From JAMXLO01 sp041487355 (GTDB lineage Bacteria > Pseudomonadota > Alphaproteobacteria > Acetobacterales > Acetobacteraceae), in the NCBI GenBank assembly GCA_041487355.1, contig JBGPND010000007.1:1-60867 (forward strand): a stretch of 60,867 nt of DNA. The letters are read 5' to 3'. Each line of letters starts with the position of its first letter. Position 1 is the stretch's first letter. Shown here in pieces: positions 30,078 to 37,331 of this stretch. The translations under genes were made by a program, and so were the position numbers. Under the pieces are notes generated by a model, which worked only from the letters and a program-made list of their open reading frames with translations, searched no databases and was not told the origin of the DNA.

Positions 30078-30176
30078 GCCCCCACCCCAACCCTCCCCCG
30101 CTTCGCGGGAGAATGGGCGCGGTAGATGGGACAACGCTCCCTCTCCCGCGCAGCGGGGGAGGGTTGGGGTGGGGGC
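30078..30176. repeat. Palindromic repeat, family F (CCCCCACCCCAACCCTCCCC type)
   Basis: Inverted arms of about 35 bases at 30078-30112 and 30142-30176, between the convergent enoyl-CoA hydratase and mitofilin-like genes; it could act as a bidirectional terminator. A second copy lies inside the neighbouring coding sequence at 31062-31101. Confidence 0.85.
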
Positions 30177-30183
30177 CTGGCGA

Positions 30184-31197
30184 TCACTTGGTCGCAGGTG
30201 GCTTGAGCGACTGCGTCACCATGTCGCTCACCCGGTCGGCGATCGTATCGGCCGCGACGCGGGCCTGCGTATCGTCGTTCCAGTTGGCGAAGACAGGCTT
30301 GTATGCCTCGCTGAGCTGACGCGTCTGCTCCAGCGCGCCGGCGAAGTCCGCATCGGCAAGCCGCGCCGAGGCGCTCTGCAGCAGCTCCGGCGACGGATCC
30401 GCTTGTGGCGGCGTCCGCGGCGCACTGCGCAGGCGCGTCCAGGTCGCGATACTGGTCATCCACGACGTCGCCGGAACGCCATGCGACACCTGGTCCTGCA
30501 GGGCACGGAAGTCCTGCCGCAACTGCGCCGCTCCGGGAATGCCGGTGGCGGCGTATGGCTCGATCTGGTCGAGCAGCGGCTTCAGATCGCCGAGGTCGGC
30601 GCCGCTCGCACGCACCACGGCCAGCTCGGCGGCGAACGGCATCGGACGGCGCAGCGTCTCACTCAGCCGCACCAGCGCCAGGGTCCGGATCAGCGTCGCC
30701 GCCTGCTCGGTCCGCCGCGTCGCGGCGGCGAAGTCGGCCTGCTGTTTCGTGATCTGCGCCGTCGCGGCGGCGAGGCGCTGGGCGATGTCCTCGGCTCTCC
30801 GCTCCTGTTGCGCCACCGCAAGCGAGCTCTGCTCTGCCGTGCGTCCCGCCGGTGTCCTTATGCCGATCGCCGAGAGGACGGAGTCTTCCCAGAAAGGCGC
30901 GGTCAGGCTGACCGCCAGAGCGATAAGGGCGAGGGGGAGGGCCCGCCGTCCCACTGCCTGGGGCGCCGCCGGGGTTTCGTTTGCCGGGCGGTATGGTTCT
31001 TCGACCGGCCGTTCGGCCTCAGCGGTGCTGGCTGGAGCAGGAAGCATTACCGACTCCGAAACTCCCCCTCCCCTTGCGGGAGGGGGTTGGGGGGAGGGGT
31101 CAGGCTGGGGCAGGTCCTCGATCGCGGTGCCGCGCGACGGTGCGCCGCCTGGCTTGGCGAACACATCGGGCAGAGCGGGTGCCGGCTTCCTGGCCAT
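30184..31197 (-). CDS. Mitofilin-like inner-membrane protein (alphaproteobacterial Mic60 type)
   Basis: A 337-residue protein. A proline-rich N-terminus (1-70) precedes one membrane helix (LPLALIALAVSLTAPFW, about 86-103) and a periplasmic coiled coil (about 115-170). The C-terminal region has PFAAELAVVRASG near 190 and TGIPGAAQLRQDF near 217, resembling the mitofilin signature. ATG 31197 has GGGAG at good spacing; 31200 is the alternative. A family-F palindrome is embedded in frame in the proline-rich stretch. Family members shape intracytoplasmic membranes; the assignment is from pattern and may be wrong. Confidence 0.65.
   Translation of the reverse strand: MARKPAPALPDVFAKPGGAPSRGTAIEDLPQPDPSPQPPPARGGGVSESVMLPAPASTAEAERPVEEPYRPANETPAAPQAVGRRALPLALIALAVSLTAPFWEDSVLSAIGIRTPAGRTAEQSSLAVAQQERRAEDIAQRLAAATAQITKQQADFAAATRRTEQAATLIRTLALVRLSETLRRPMPFAAELAVVRASGADLGDLKPLLDQIEPYAATGIPGAAQLRQDFRALQDQVSHGVPATSWMTSIATWTRLRSAPRTPPQADPSPELLQSASARLADADFAGALEQTRQLSEAYKPVFANWNDDTQARVAADTIADRVSDMVTQSLKPPATK
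31062..31101. repeat. Family F palindrome inside a coding sequence
   Basis: CTCCCCCTCCCC and its inverted partner lie within the mitofilin-like gene. They encode the Pro/Gly-rich piece SPQPPPARGGGVS without breaking the frame. Confidence 0.8.
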
Positions 31198-31258
31198 CAT
31201 CGACTCCCGTTTCTTGCCAGGACGTTATGTGTCGTTGCCTGACGTGCGTGCGGCATCT

Positions 31259-31927
31259 TCATGCGTAGGCCGGTGCCGCTGCCAACTGGGTTTTCTTCAG
31301 TTCGGCGCTGACGAAGCCCCAGAGTTCGCGAATCTCTGCCGCCGCCTTGCCGTCCGGCTCGAATTCCGTCGCTGTCTGCCCGGCTGCCGCCGCGGTGGGG
31401 AAGGCGGTGCGGAAGCGCAGCACGCCGGCAACGCGGCCCTGCCGGGCGAGGATCGGGATGGCCTCCTCCACGGCGCGGATGCGGCGCCCGGCCGGCGCCT
31501 GCGTGACAGCGAAGGCGTAGCGCTTGCCCGACTGCTCGATCATCTCGACCACCGCTGGCAGCGCGTCGAAATCGTCGCTGGTCGGCCGCGACGGCACCAG
31601 GATGAAGTCGGCGGCGCGCATCACGCTCAACAGGAAGGTGTGCACCGAGGGCGGCACGTCGATGATGACGAGGTCGGCCGCGTCGGCCTCGCGCAGCCGG
31701 TCGAGCACCGGGAAGAGCTGATCCGGTGTGGGCGCCGCCAGCGCCGGGTTGGGCTGCTCCGCCGCGTCGGCGGTGCGCCGGTTCCACCATTTCGACAGCG
31801 AAGCCTGCGGGTCGAGGTCGATGAACACGACGCGCTGCCCCTCCGACGCCGCCAGCACGCCGAGCTCGCGGGCCAGCGTGGAAGCGCCGGCGCCGCCCTT
31901 CTCCTTGGCCAACATGAGGATGTGCAT
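31259..31927 (-). CDS. ParA/MinD-like ATPase
   Basis: A 222-residue P-loop ATPase starting MHILMLAKEKGGAGASTLA. The deviant Walker A is KEKGGAGAST (signature lysine first), the switch region is VVFIDLDPQASLSKWW, and VIIDVPPSVHT near residue 83 is the A'/Walker B strand. No parB or centromere-like array is nearby, so an orphan ParA that positions cargo, rather than plasmid partition, is likely. The longer frame to 32017 reads through a family-B repeat and is not supported. It is 59 bases upstream of the mitofilin-like gene, on the same strand. Confidence 0.88.
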   Translation of the reverse strand: MHILMLAKEKGGAGASTLARELGVLAASEGQRVVFIDLDPQASLSKWWNRRTADAAEQPNPALAAPTPDQLFPVLDRLREADAADLVIIDVPPSVHTFLLSVMRAADFILVPSRPTSDDFDALPAVVEMIEQSGKRYAFAVTQAPAGRRIRAVEEAIPILARQGRVAGVLRFRTAFPTAAAAGQTATEFEPDGKAAAEIRELWGFVSAELKKTQLAAAPAYA

Positions 31928-31975
31928 GGCGCCCCGCGTCCCCCGCCGGTTGGTAGTATAGCTAGCGTAACCAGT

Positions 31976-32005
31976 GTAGGGCGGAAAAGCGAAGCGCATT
32001 CCGCC
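31976..32005. repeat. Family B repeat, single arm
   Basis: GTAGGGCGGAAAAGCGAAGC and the following CGCATTCCGCC form only one arm; the mate expected for a hairpin is absent. It lies between the ParA start and the CoA-ester lyase stop. Confidence 0.75.
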
Positions 32006-32013
32006 GTCCGCGC

Positions 32014-32910
32014 TCACCCGGCGCGTTCTGTCCGCCGCCGGATCGCCGCTGCCCGTGCCAGCACGTTCTTGGCACGCTGCACCACCGGAACGTCGATCAT
32101 CGCGCCTTCGAACTGCACCGCGCCGAGGCCCTGTGCGAACGCCGCGTCGTAGGCGGCGACCATGCGTTCGGCGCGTTCCACTTCCGCCGCGGTGGGGGAG
32201 AATTCCTCATTCAGCACCGGCACCTGCAGCAGATGGATCGCGCTCGCGCCAGCGAAACCAAGCCGCTTCGAGCGGCGCACGATGGCCCGGAATGCCTCCT
32301 GATCGCGGAAGTCGGCGATGGAGCCGACGAAACCCATCGGCAGGATCCCCGCCGCACGCGCGGCGAACAGCGTGTGCTGCTTAGGATACAGTAAGCCCTC
32401 CGGGTCCGGCAGCATCCCCACATCGGCGGTGAAATCCTCCGTCCCCAGGCTGAGCGCCACCACGCGCGGATGCGACTTCGCGATTGCCTCGATGCGGAAG
32501 AACCCGGCCGCCGTCTCCACCAGCACGACGAACTGGATTGCGCCCGGCTTCAGTCCGCGTTCGGCTTCCAGTTCCTCGACGATGTCGGCCGCCGCCTGGA
32601 CGAGTTCCGGGCTGTCCACCTTGGTCAGCATCAGGGCGGCGACGCCGGGGATCACCGCAGCTTCCAGGTCGCGCACCAGTAGGCGCCAGGGGCGGTTCAC
32701 CCGCACCAGCACGTCGGCGCCCTTGCGCGACACAAGCGGGATCGCGTCAGCGATCAGCGTGCGGGCGCGCTCCTTCTCCGACGGCGCCACCGCATCCTCG
32801 AGGTCGAGAATGATGCCGTCGGCGCCGCGATCCGCGCCGGTGCGCACGAATTTCTCCGCCGTCACCGGCACGAACAGCAGCGAACGCCAGGCGGGAAGGT
32901 CGTCACGCAT
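32014..32910 (-). CDS. HpcH/HpaI-family CoA-ester lyase (citramalyl/malyl-CoA lyase type)
   Basis: A 298-residue protein of the citrate-lyase beta-like group: RSLLFVPVTAEKF at the start, metal- and CoA-binding region GIILDLEDAVAP near residue 32, VRVNRPW near 69, and LSLGTEDFTADVG near 165. Such enzymes split or make malyl-, citramalyl- or 3-hydroxyacyl-CoA. AGGAA is eight bases before ATG 32910. A family-A arm, which begins the GIY-YIG unit, lies 16 bases upstream of the start, so its own promoter region may have been displaced by that insertion. Confidence 0.9.
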   Translation of the reverse strand: MRDDLPAWRSLLFVPVTAEKFVRTGADRGADGIILDLEDAVAPSEKERARTLIADAIPLVSRKGADVLVRVNRPWRLLVRDLEAAVIPGVAALMLTKVDSPELVQAAADIVEELEAERGLKPGAIQFVVLVETAAGFFRIEAIAKSHPRVVALSLGTEDFTADVGMLPDPEGLLYPKQHTLFAARAAGILPMGFVGSIADFRDQEAFRAIVRRSKRLGFAGASAIHLLQVPVLNEEFSPTAAEVERAERMVAAYDAAFAQGLGAVQFEGAMIDVPVVQRAKNVLARAAAIRRRTERAG

Positions 32911-32925
32911 GGGAGGGGTTCCTAT

Positions 32926-33333
32926 TGTCATTGCGAGGAGCGTAGCGACGAAGCAATCTCGCGCCAATGGGGCACGAGAACTTCGTCTACATCCTGACCA
33001 ACGATCGGCACACGGTACTCTACACCGGCATCACCAATGACCTGTTGCGTCGCGTCTCGCAGCACCGGGCGAAGGCGATCACCGGTTTCACCAGTCGGTA
33101 CAACGTCGACAAGCTGGTCTTCTACGAGCAGACGAGCGACGTGCTTGCGGCGATTGCTCGGGAGAAGCAGATCAAGGCAGGTTCCCGACGGAAGAAGATC
33201 GCGCTGATCGATGGCATGAACCCGGATTGGCGAGACCTGTTCGAGGATTTGGTGTGAGGCGTGAGGCCGGCTTCGTTGTAGCGGTGCCGCACTGGCGCGA
33301 GATTGCCGCGTCGCTGCGCTCCTCGCAATGACA
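32926..33333. mobile_element. GIY-YIG unit: 41-bp inverted family A arms bracketing a nuclease gene
   Basis: Left arm 32926-32966 (TGTCATTGCGAGGAGCG...) and right arm 33293-33333 are inverted copies that match at 38 of 41 positions by eye. The arms are the same sequence as the gene-free family-A palindromes elsewhere in the window, but here the ~20-base loop is replaced by a 291-bp ORF plus 35 bases. The ATG of the ORF is the first base after the left arm. The whole unit is 408 bp. It looks like an autonomous form of the repeat; mobility is inferred. Confidence 0.6.
32967..33257 (+). CDS. GIY-YIG nuclease family protein inside the inverted-repeat unit
   Basis: A 96-residue single-domain protein. 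The GIY/YIG motifs appear as VYILTNDRHTVLYTGIT (residues 6-22), the catalytic arginine in DLLRRVSQH, the catalytic glutamate in AIAREKQIK near residue 68, and a late NPDWRDLFEDL. It resembles the short UPF0213/YhbQ-like group common in multiple copies in alphaproteobacteria. The start codon abuts the left inverted arm with no ribosome site other than repeat sequence. A nuclease acting on the arms is a natural idea, not shown. Confidence 0.9.
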   Translation: MGHENFVYILTNDRHTVLYTGITNDLLRRVSQHRAKAITGFTSRYNVDKLVFYEQTSDVLAAIAREKQIKAGSRRKKIALIDGMNPDWRDLFEDLV

Positions 33334-33340
33334 GTCGGTT

Positions 33341-34561
33341 TCAGCCCTCCTTCACAACGCCATCGGCCGCCAGCGCAGCGATCCGTTCGGTCGAATAGCC
33401 GATCGCGCCGAGCACCTCGCGCGTGTGCTGGCCGAGCGTTGGCGCGGGATGGCGCAGCTTGCCGGGGGTGGCGGACAGGCGCGGAATCACGTTGTGCATC
33501 AGCACCGACCCGGCTTCCTCGTCCGGTGCCTCGACGATCACGCCGCGCGCCTGGATGTGCTCGTCGGCAATGAGCTGGTCGATCTCGTAGACCGGAGTGG
33601 CGGTGACCTCGGCCGCCTGGAAGATCGCCATGTTCTCGTCCAGCGTACGCGCCGCAATGAACTCCGCCACCGCGCCGTCGCATTCATCGATGTGGCGCAC
33701 GCGGTCGGTGTTGGTGCGGAAGCGCGGATCGTCGATCATTTCCGGCTTGCCGATGGCACGGAACACGCGCTCGGCCATCGCCTGGATCGACGCCGAAATG
33801 GCAATGTAGCGGCCATCCTTCGTCGCATACACATTGCGCGGCGACGTCGTCAGCGAACGGCTGCCGGTGCGCTGCGGTTTCTCTCCCGACACGCGATAGC
33901 TCGCCGCCTCGGGCCCCAGGATGGAAATGATCGGATCGAGCAGCGGCAGATCGATCACCTGCCCGTTGCCGCCATGTTCGGCAACGCGCAACGCGATCAT
34001 CACGGCATAGGCGCCATACAGCCCGGCCACCATGTCGGCCAGCGCCAGCGGCGGCAGCACCGGCGGGCGGTCGCCGAACCCGTTCTTCGACGCGAACCCG
34101 GACATCGCCTCTACCAGCGTGCCGAAGCCCGGCCGGTCGCGATACGGTCCGTCCTGGCCGAAGCCGGTGATGCGCACGATGATCAGCTTCGGGTTTCGCG
34201 CGTGCAGCACATCAGGGCCGAACCCCATCTCCTCCAGCGTGCCGGGGCGGTAGTTCTCGATCAGCACCTGGCTCTGCGCGAGCAGATCCATCAGCGCATC
34301 GCGTCCGGCCTGCGGACGCAGGTTCAGCGCCAGACTCTTCTTGTTCCGCGCATAGACTTTCCAGTGCAGGCTCAGTCCCTTCACGCGCCAGGCGCGCAGC
34401 GGATCGCCGGTGCGCGGGTCCTCGATCTTGATCACCTCGGCGCCCTGGTCGGCCAGTTGCAGGCTCAGCATGTTGCCGGCCACCAGGCGCGACAGATCGA
34501 CCACGCGCATGCCGTCGAGCGGCGCGCTGGCGTTCGGTTCGAAATCGATGCGTGGGATCAT
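33341..34561 (-). CDS. CaiB/BaiF family CoA-transferase
   Basis: A 406-residue class III CoA-transferase starting MIPRIDFEPNASAPLDGMRV, with VVDLSRLVAGNMLSLQLADQ (residues ~20-40), VRITGFGQDGPYRDRPGFG near 127 and ALADMVAGLYGAYAVM near 168 bearing the probable catalytic Asp. GAAGAG precedes ATG 34561; the longer frame to 34867 runs antisense to the cobalamin riboswitch and is rejected. Same strand as the CoA-ester lyase, with the GIY-YIG unit between them, so the two were perhaps once adjacent. Confidence 0.92.
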   Translation of the reverse strand: MIPRIDFEPNASAPLDGMRVVDLSRLVAGNMLSLQLADQGAEVIKIEDPRTGDPLRAWRVKGLSLHWKVYARNKKSLALNLRPQAGRDALMDLLAQSQVLIENYRPGTLEEMGFGPDVLHARNPKLIIVRITGFGQDGPYRDRPGFGTLVEAMSGFASKNGFGDRPPVLPPLALADMVAGLYGAYAVMIALRVAEHGGNGQVIDLPLLDPIISILGPEAASYRVSGEKPQRTGSRSLTTSPRNVYATKDGRYIAISASIQAMAERVFRAIGKPEMIDDPRFRTNTDRVRHIDECDGAVAEFIAARTLDENMAIFQAAEVTATPVYEIDQLIADEHIQARGVIVEAPDEEAGSVLMHNVIPRLSATPGKLRHPAPTLGQHTREVLGAIGYSTERIAALAADGVVKEG

Positions 34562-34579
34562 TGCGTGCTCTTCGGGATG

Positions 34580-34790
34580 CGTTAGTCTGTGTCCAGACGC
34601 CGGTGGCCCGCAAGGGCTGAAACGGGAAAGCGAAGAGCTGCTGCCCCCGCAACTGTGCGCGGCGAGCCCCCGGACCAAGGCCGGGGGCAGGCCTGGTGCC
34701 GATGTGCCATTGCCCGATGGGCGAGAAGGCGGCGACAGGTCAAGACCCGCGAGCCAGGAGACCGGCCGGCGTCGAGACTGCACGCGCGCG
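34580..34790 (+). promoter_or_regulatory. Cobalamin (B12) riboswitch
   Basis: The B12-box core GCTGCCCCCGCAACTGT is at 34638-34654, preceded by GGGCTGAAACGGGAAAGC and followed at 34751-34763 by GAGCCAGGAGACC, the conserved late element. Downstream, a hairpin at 34812-34827 (GCGGG, loop, CCCGC) and a small hairpin at 34840-34854 next to the GGAGGA ribosome site could be the expression platform. It should shut off the following BtuB-like receptor gene when adenosylcobalamin is abundant. The promoter must lie in or near the 5' end of the divergent CoA-transferase gene. Confidence 0.93.
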
Positions 34791-34865
34791 GCGGGCGGGG
34801 TGTACCGGTGCAGCGGGGGTGAACCCGCAGGCGGGCTGTCGTCAATCGATGACGGAGGACCCCGC

Positions 34866-37007
34866 ATGCGCCGGTTCCATTACGCTGCCCAAACGCAAAT
34901 CTCGTCATGCCCGCGCAAGCGGGCACCCACCGCCTCCACTGTCATTGCGAGCGAAGCGAAGCAAGCTCGTGGTCGGTGCGCACTCACCCCGAGCTTGCTT
35001 CGTCGCTTCGCTCCTCGCAATGACACTGGGGGCCGATCGACATGCTTGTTCGCGGCCATGACGATGATGGCCGGCTTCACCCCCGCTCTGGCCGCCGATC
35101 CCGACACGCCGGCGCACGAGATCGTCGTCACCGCCACGCGCATCCCGACGCCGGTGCTCGACATTCCCGCCGGCGTTTCCGTGATCGATCGACAGACAAT
35201 CGAAAACCGCGGCTACACCACGCTGACCGACGCATTGTCGGCAATCCCCGGTGTGCGCGTGAGCCAGTCCGGTGGGCCGGGCGGTAATGCCAGCGTGTTC
35301 GTCCGTGGCACCAACTCCAATGCCGTCCTGGTGCTGCGCGACGGCATGCCGCTGAACGATGCATCCGATGCGTCGGGTGCGTTCAACTTCGGCGTCGACA
35401 CGCTCGCCGATGTGGAGCGCATCGAGATCATCCGCGGACCGATGGCGGCACTGTATGGCTCCGGTGCGATCGGCGGCGTGATCAACCTGATCTCGCGTCA
35501 GGGCCATGAGCAGGGCGTGCACATCACCGGCGATCTGGCCGGCGGCTATCCGAAGCAGATCCAGGGCAACGTCAACGCATCCGGCATCGAGGGCCCGCTC
35601 GACTATTCCGCAACATTCGAATCGCAGTCGCTGCGCGGCTACGACGTGACGCCGCAGCGCGAGAGCATCTACACCGGCGTCCCCGACGGTTTCCGCGCGA
35701 TGGTCGGCACGCTCAACCTGGGCTACACGCCGGTCGACGGAACCCGCCTCTCCTTGTCCCTGCGTGCCCGGCGTGCGGTGTTCGGCTTCAACGCGCTGGG
35801 CAATCCGACATTCGATGACGCCAATTCCACCGGGCACGCTGATTCGCTGCTGGGGCGCATCGGCGTGACCTCGAAACTGTTCGGCGGCACCTATGAAACC
35901 AGCGTGTTCCTCGGCCGGCTGCAGGAGGATCGACACTACACCGAGCTATTGAACCCACTCGATCCAAACCTGGCGACCAACGATTCGCGCTACCACGCCT
36001 ATCGCACCGACCTGCAATGGAACCACACGGTGCATCTCAGCGATCTGCTGGATGTGCCGATGCTGTCGGCGACCGATCTCACCTTCGGCTACGAGCACAT
36101 CGCCGACACCGTGAAGGTGCGGGTGAATTCATCATCCAGTGGCTTCGGCTTCCAGCAGAGTGCCAAGGCCTACATGAACACCGATGCGACCCATGCCGGG
36201 CTGCAGACCACACTGTGGCAGCGTCTTACGCTGACCGGTCAGCTCCGCCAGGACTGGGTTGCCGGCAATGCGCCGTTCACCTGGCGGCTCGGCGCGGTGC
36301 TGGACGTGCCGGAGGTCGCCACGCGGTTCAAGGCGGCATACGGTACCGCGTTCCGCGCGCCATCGCTGTTCGACCGCTACGGCGTCGACTCGTTCGGCTA
36401 TGTCGGCAATCCGCACCTGAAGCCGGAGAGCGCGCAGGGCTGGGAGGTCGGCTTCACCACCACGTTCGACGCTTTCGCGCACAAGGACTTCGTCAGCTTC
36501 GGCGCGACCTACTTCAACGAGCAGGTGCAGAACCTGATCGTCGCGCAGTTCGTGCCGGTGGATACAGCGGTCAATATCGGTTCGGCGCATATCCAGGGTG
36601 TCGAGACGCAACTGACGATGCGCCCGGCAGGCTGGCTCGTGCTGCAGGCCACTTACACGTTCACCGACGCGCAGAATGCCGATCTCGGGTCGCGGCTGCT
36701 GCGTCGTCCGCAGCACGCGGCCTCGTTCGACGCGACGATCACGCCGCTGCCGGGACTGACCATCGTGCCCGAGCTGCGGCTCACCGGCGCGTTCCAGGAC
36801 TTCCTGGTGGACGACAACGGCTTCAGCACCAATGTTGGCACGTCGCCGCACGGGCTGATCGCCAACCTCACAGTCACCTACGACGTGGCGCCGCGCGTGC
36901 AGCTCTACGCCAACGGCCGCAACCTGTTCTATTCGCGCTTCGAGCCGGTGAACGGCTACCAGACGCCCGGGCCGTCATTCCTGGCAGGCGTGCGCGTGAG
37001 GCTGTAA
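34866..37007 (+). CDS. btuB: TonB-dependent vitamin B12 receptor (BtuB-like)
   Basis: A 713-residue outer-membrane receptor. The plug starts at EIVVTATRIPTPVLDIPAGVSVID (about residue 83), with VRVSQSGGPGGNASVFVRGTNSNAVLVL and VERIEIIRGPMAALYGSGAIGGVIN typical of BtuB. The beta-barrel ends with a C-terminal ...FLAGVRVRL. The riboswitch upstream supports cobalamin as ligand. ATG 34866 has GGAGGA at ideal spacing. The leader is odd: MRRFHYAAQ is separated from the hydrophobic core LFAAMTMMAGFTPALAA by ~50 residues, mostly encoded by inserted repeats. ATG at 35059 could give a normal short leader. Confidence 0.92.
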   Translation: MRRFHYAAQTQISSCPRKRAPTASTVIASEAKQARGRCALTPSLLRRFAPRNDTGGRSTCLFAAMTMMAGFTPALAADPDTPAHEIVVTATRIPTPVLDIPAGVSVIDRQTIENRGYTTLTDALSAIPGVRVSQSGGPGGNASVFVRGTNSNAVLVLRDGMPLNDASDASGAFNFGVDTLADVERIEIIRGPMAALYGSGAIGGVINLISRQGHEQGVHITGDLAGGYPKQIQGNVNASGIEGPLDYSATFESQSLRGYDVTPQRESIYTGVPDGFRAMVGTLNLGYTPVDGTRLSLSLRARRAVFGFNALGNPTFDDANSTGHADSLLGRIGVTSKLFGGTYETSVFLGRLQEDRHYTELLNPLDPNLATNDSRYHAYRTDLQWNHTVHLSDLLDVPMLSATDLTFGYEHIADTVKVRVNSSSSGFGFQQSAKAYMNTDATHAGLQTTLWQRLTLTGQLRQDWVAGNAPFTWRLGAVLDVPEVATRFKAAYGTAFRAPSLFDRYGVDSFGYVGNPHLKPESAQGWEVGFTTTFDAFAHKDFVSFGATYFNEQVQNLIVAQFVPVDTAVNIGSAHIQGVETQLTMRPAGWLVLQATYTFTDAQNADLGSRLLRRPQHAASFDATITPLPGLTIVPELRLTGAFQDFLVDDNGFSTNVGTSPHGLIANLTVTYDVAPRVQLYANGRNLFYSRFEPVNGYQTPGPSFLAGVRVRL
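34903..35025. repeat. Family E fragment plus family A palindrome inserted in the btuB leader
   Basis: CGTCATGCCCGCGCAAGCGG (family E, 34903-34932) is followed by a complete family-A hairpin (34940-35025). Together they span 123 bases, exactly 41 codons, and leave the receptor frame open. Confidence 0.85.
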
Positions 37008-37019
37008 CGCCTGCACCCC

Positions 37020-37126
37020 TGTCATTACGAGGAGCGCAGCGGTGGCCGGGCTCGACCCGGCCAGGCAATCCCGATGACCATGCGCACTGCCCATCGGGAT
37101 CGCCTCGCCTTCGGCTCGCGATGACA
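37020..37126. repeat. Family A palindrome with family C insert
   Basis: TGTCATTACGAGGAGCGCAG at the left and GGCTCGCGATGACA at the right are inverted; the left arm is interrupted by GGTGGCCGGGCTCGACCCGG, a family-C core. It follows the btuB stop and could act as its terminator. Confidence 0.8.
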
Positions 37127-37181
37127 GAGGGCCGACCACGGAATCCACTCGAGCCACACCATAACAATCGAGGAAGCGCTC

Positions 37182-37277
37182 ATGTTCGCGTGGTTCTCCG
37201 ATCTCACGTCGCGCGAACGCCGCACCATGCTGGCCTGCCTTCGGCGGCTGGCTCGCGGGTCGCGACGGACGCATTAA
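37182..37277 (+). pseudogene. Possible remnant of an MFS transporter N-terminus
   Basis: ATG 37182 has a good AGGAAG site and starts MFAWFSDLTSRERRTMLACL, like the first residues of aromatic-acid/metabolite MFS permeases (F-x-D-x-T-x-x-E-R-R-T-x-x-A-C). It then loses similarity and stops after 31 codons; shifting one base gives GGWLAG, close to the expected GGW, before decay. I read it as a deleted gene end, 54 bases before the GGDEF/EAL gene. A short expressed peptide is the alternative. Confidence 0.4.
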
Positions 37278-37331
37278 CCTCGATTTCAGGACTTTGAGGT
37301 CAAATGGCGCTTCCTGGACGGAAAGCAGCCC

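Noticed and set aside
31928..32017. N-terminal extension of the ParA-like gene
   Set aside because: The extra codons read through a family-B repeat (MRFAFPPYT), and the ParA fold starts exactly at ATG 31927.
34562..34867. N-terminal extension of the second CoA-transferase
   Set aside because: This stretch is the cobalamin riboswitch on the opposite strand; a normal start with a ribosome site lies at 34561.
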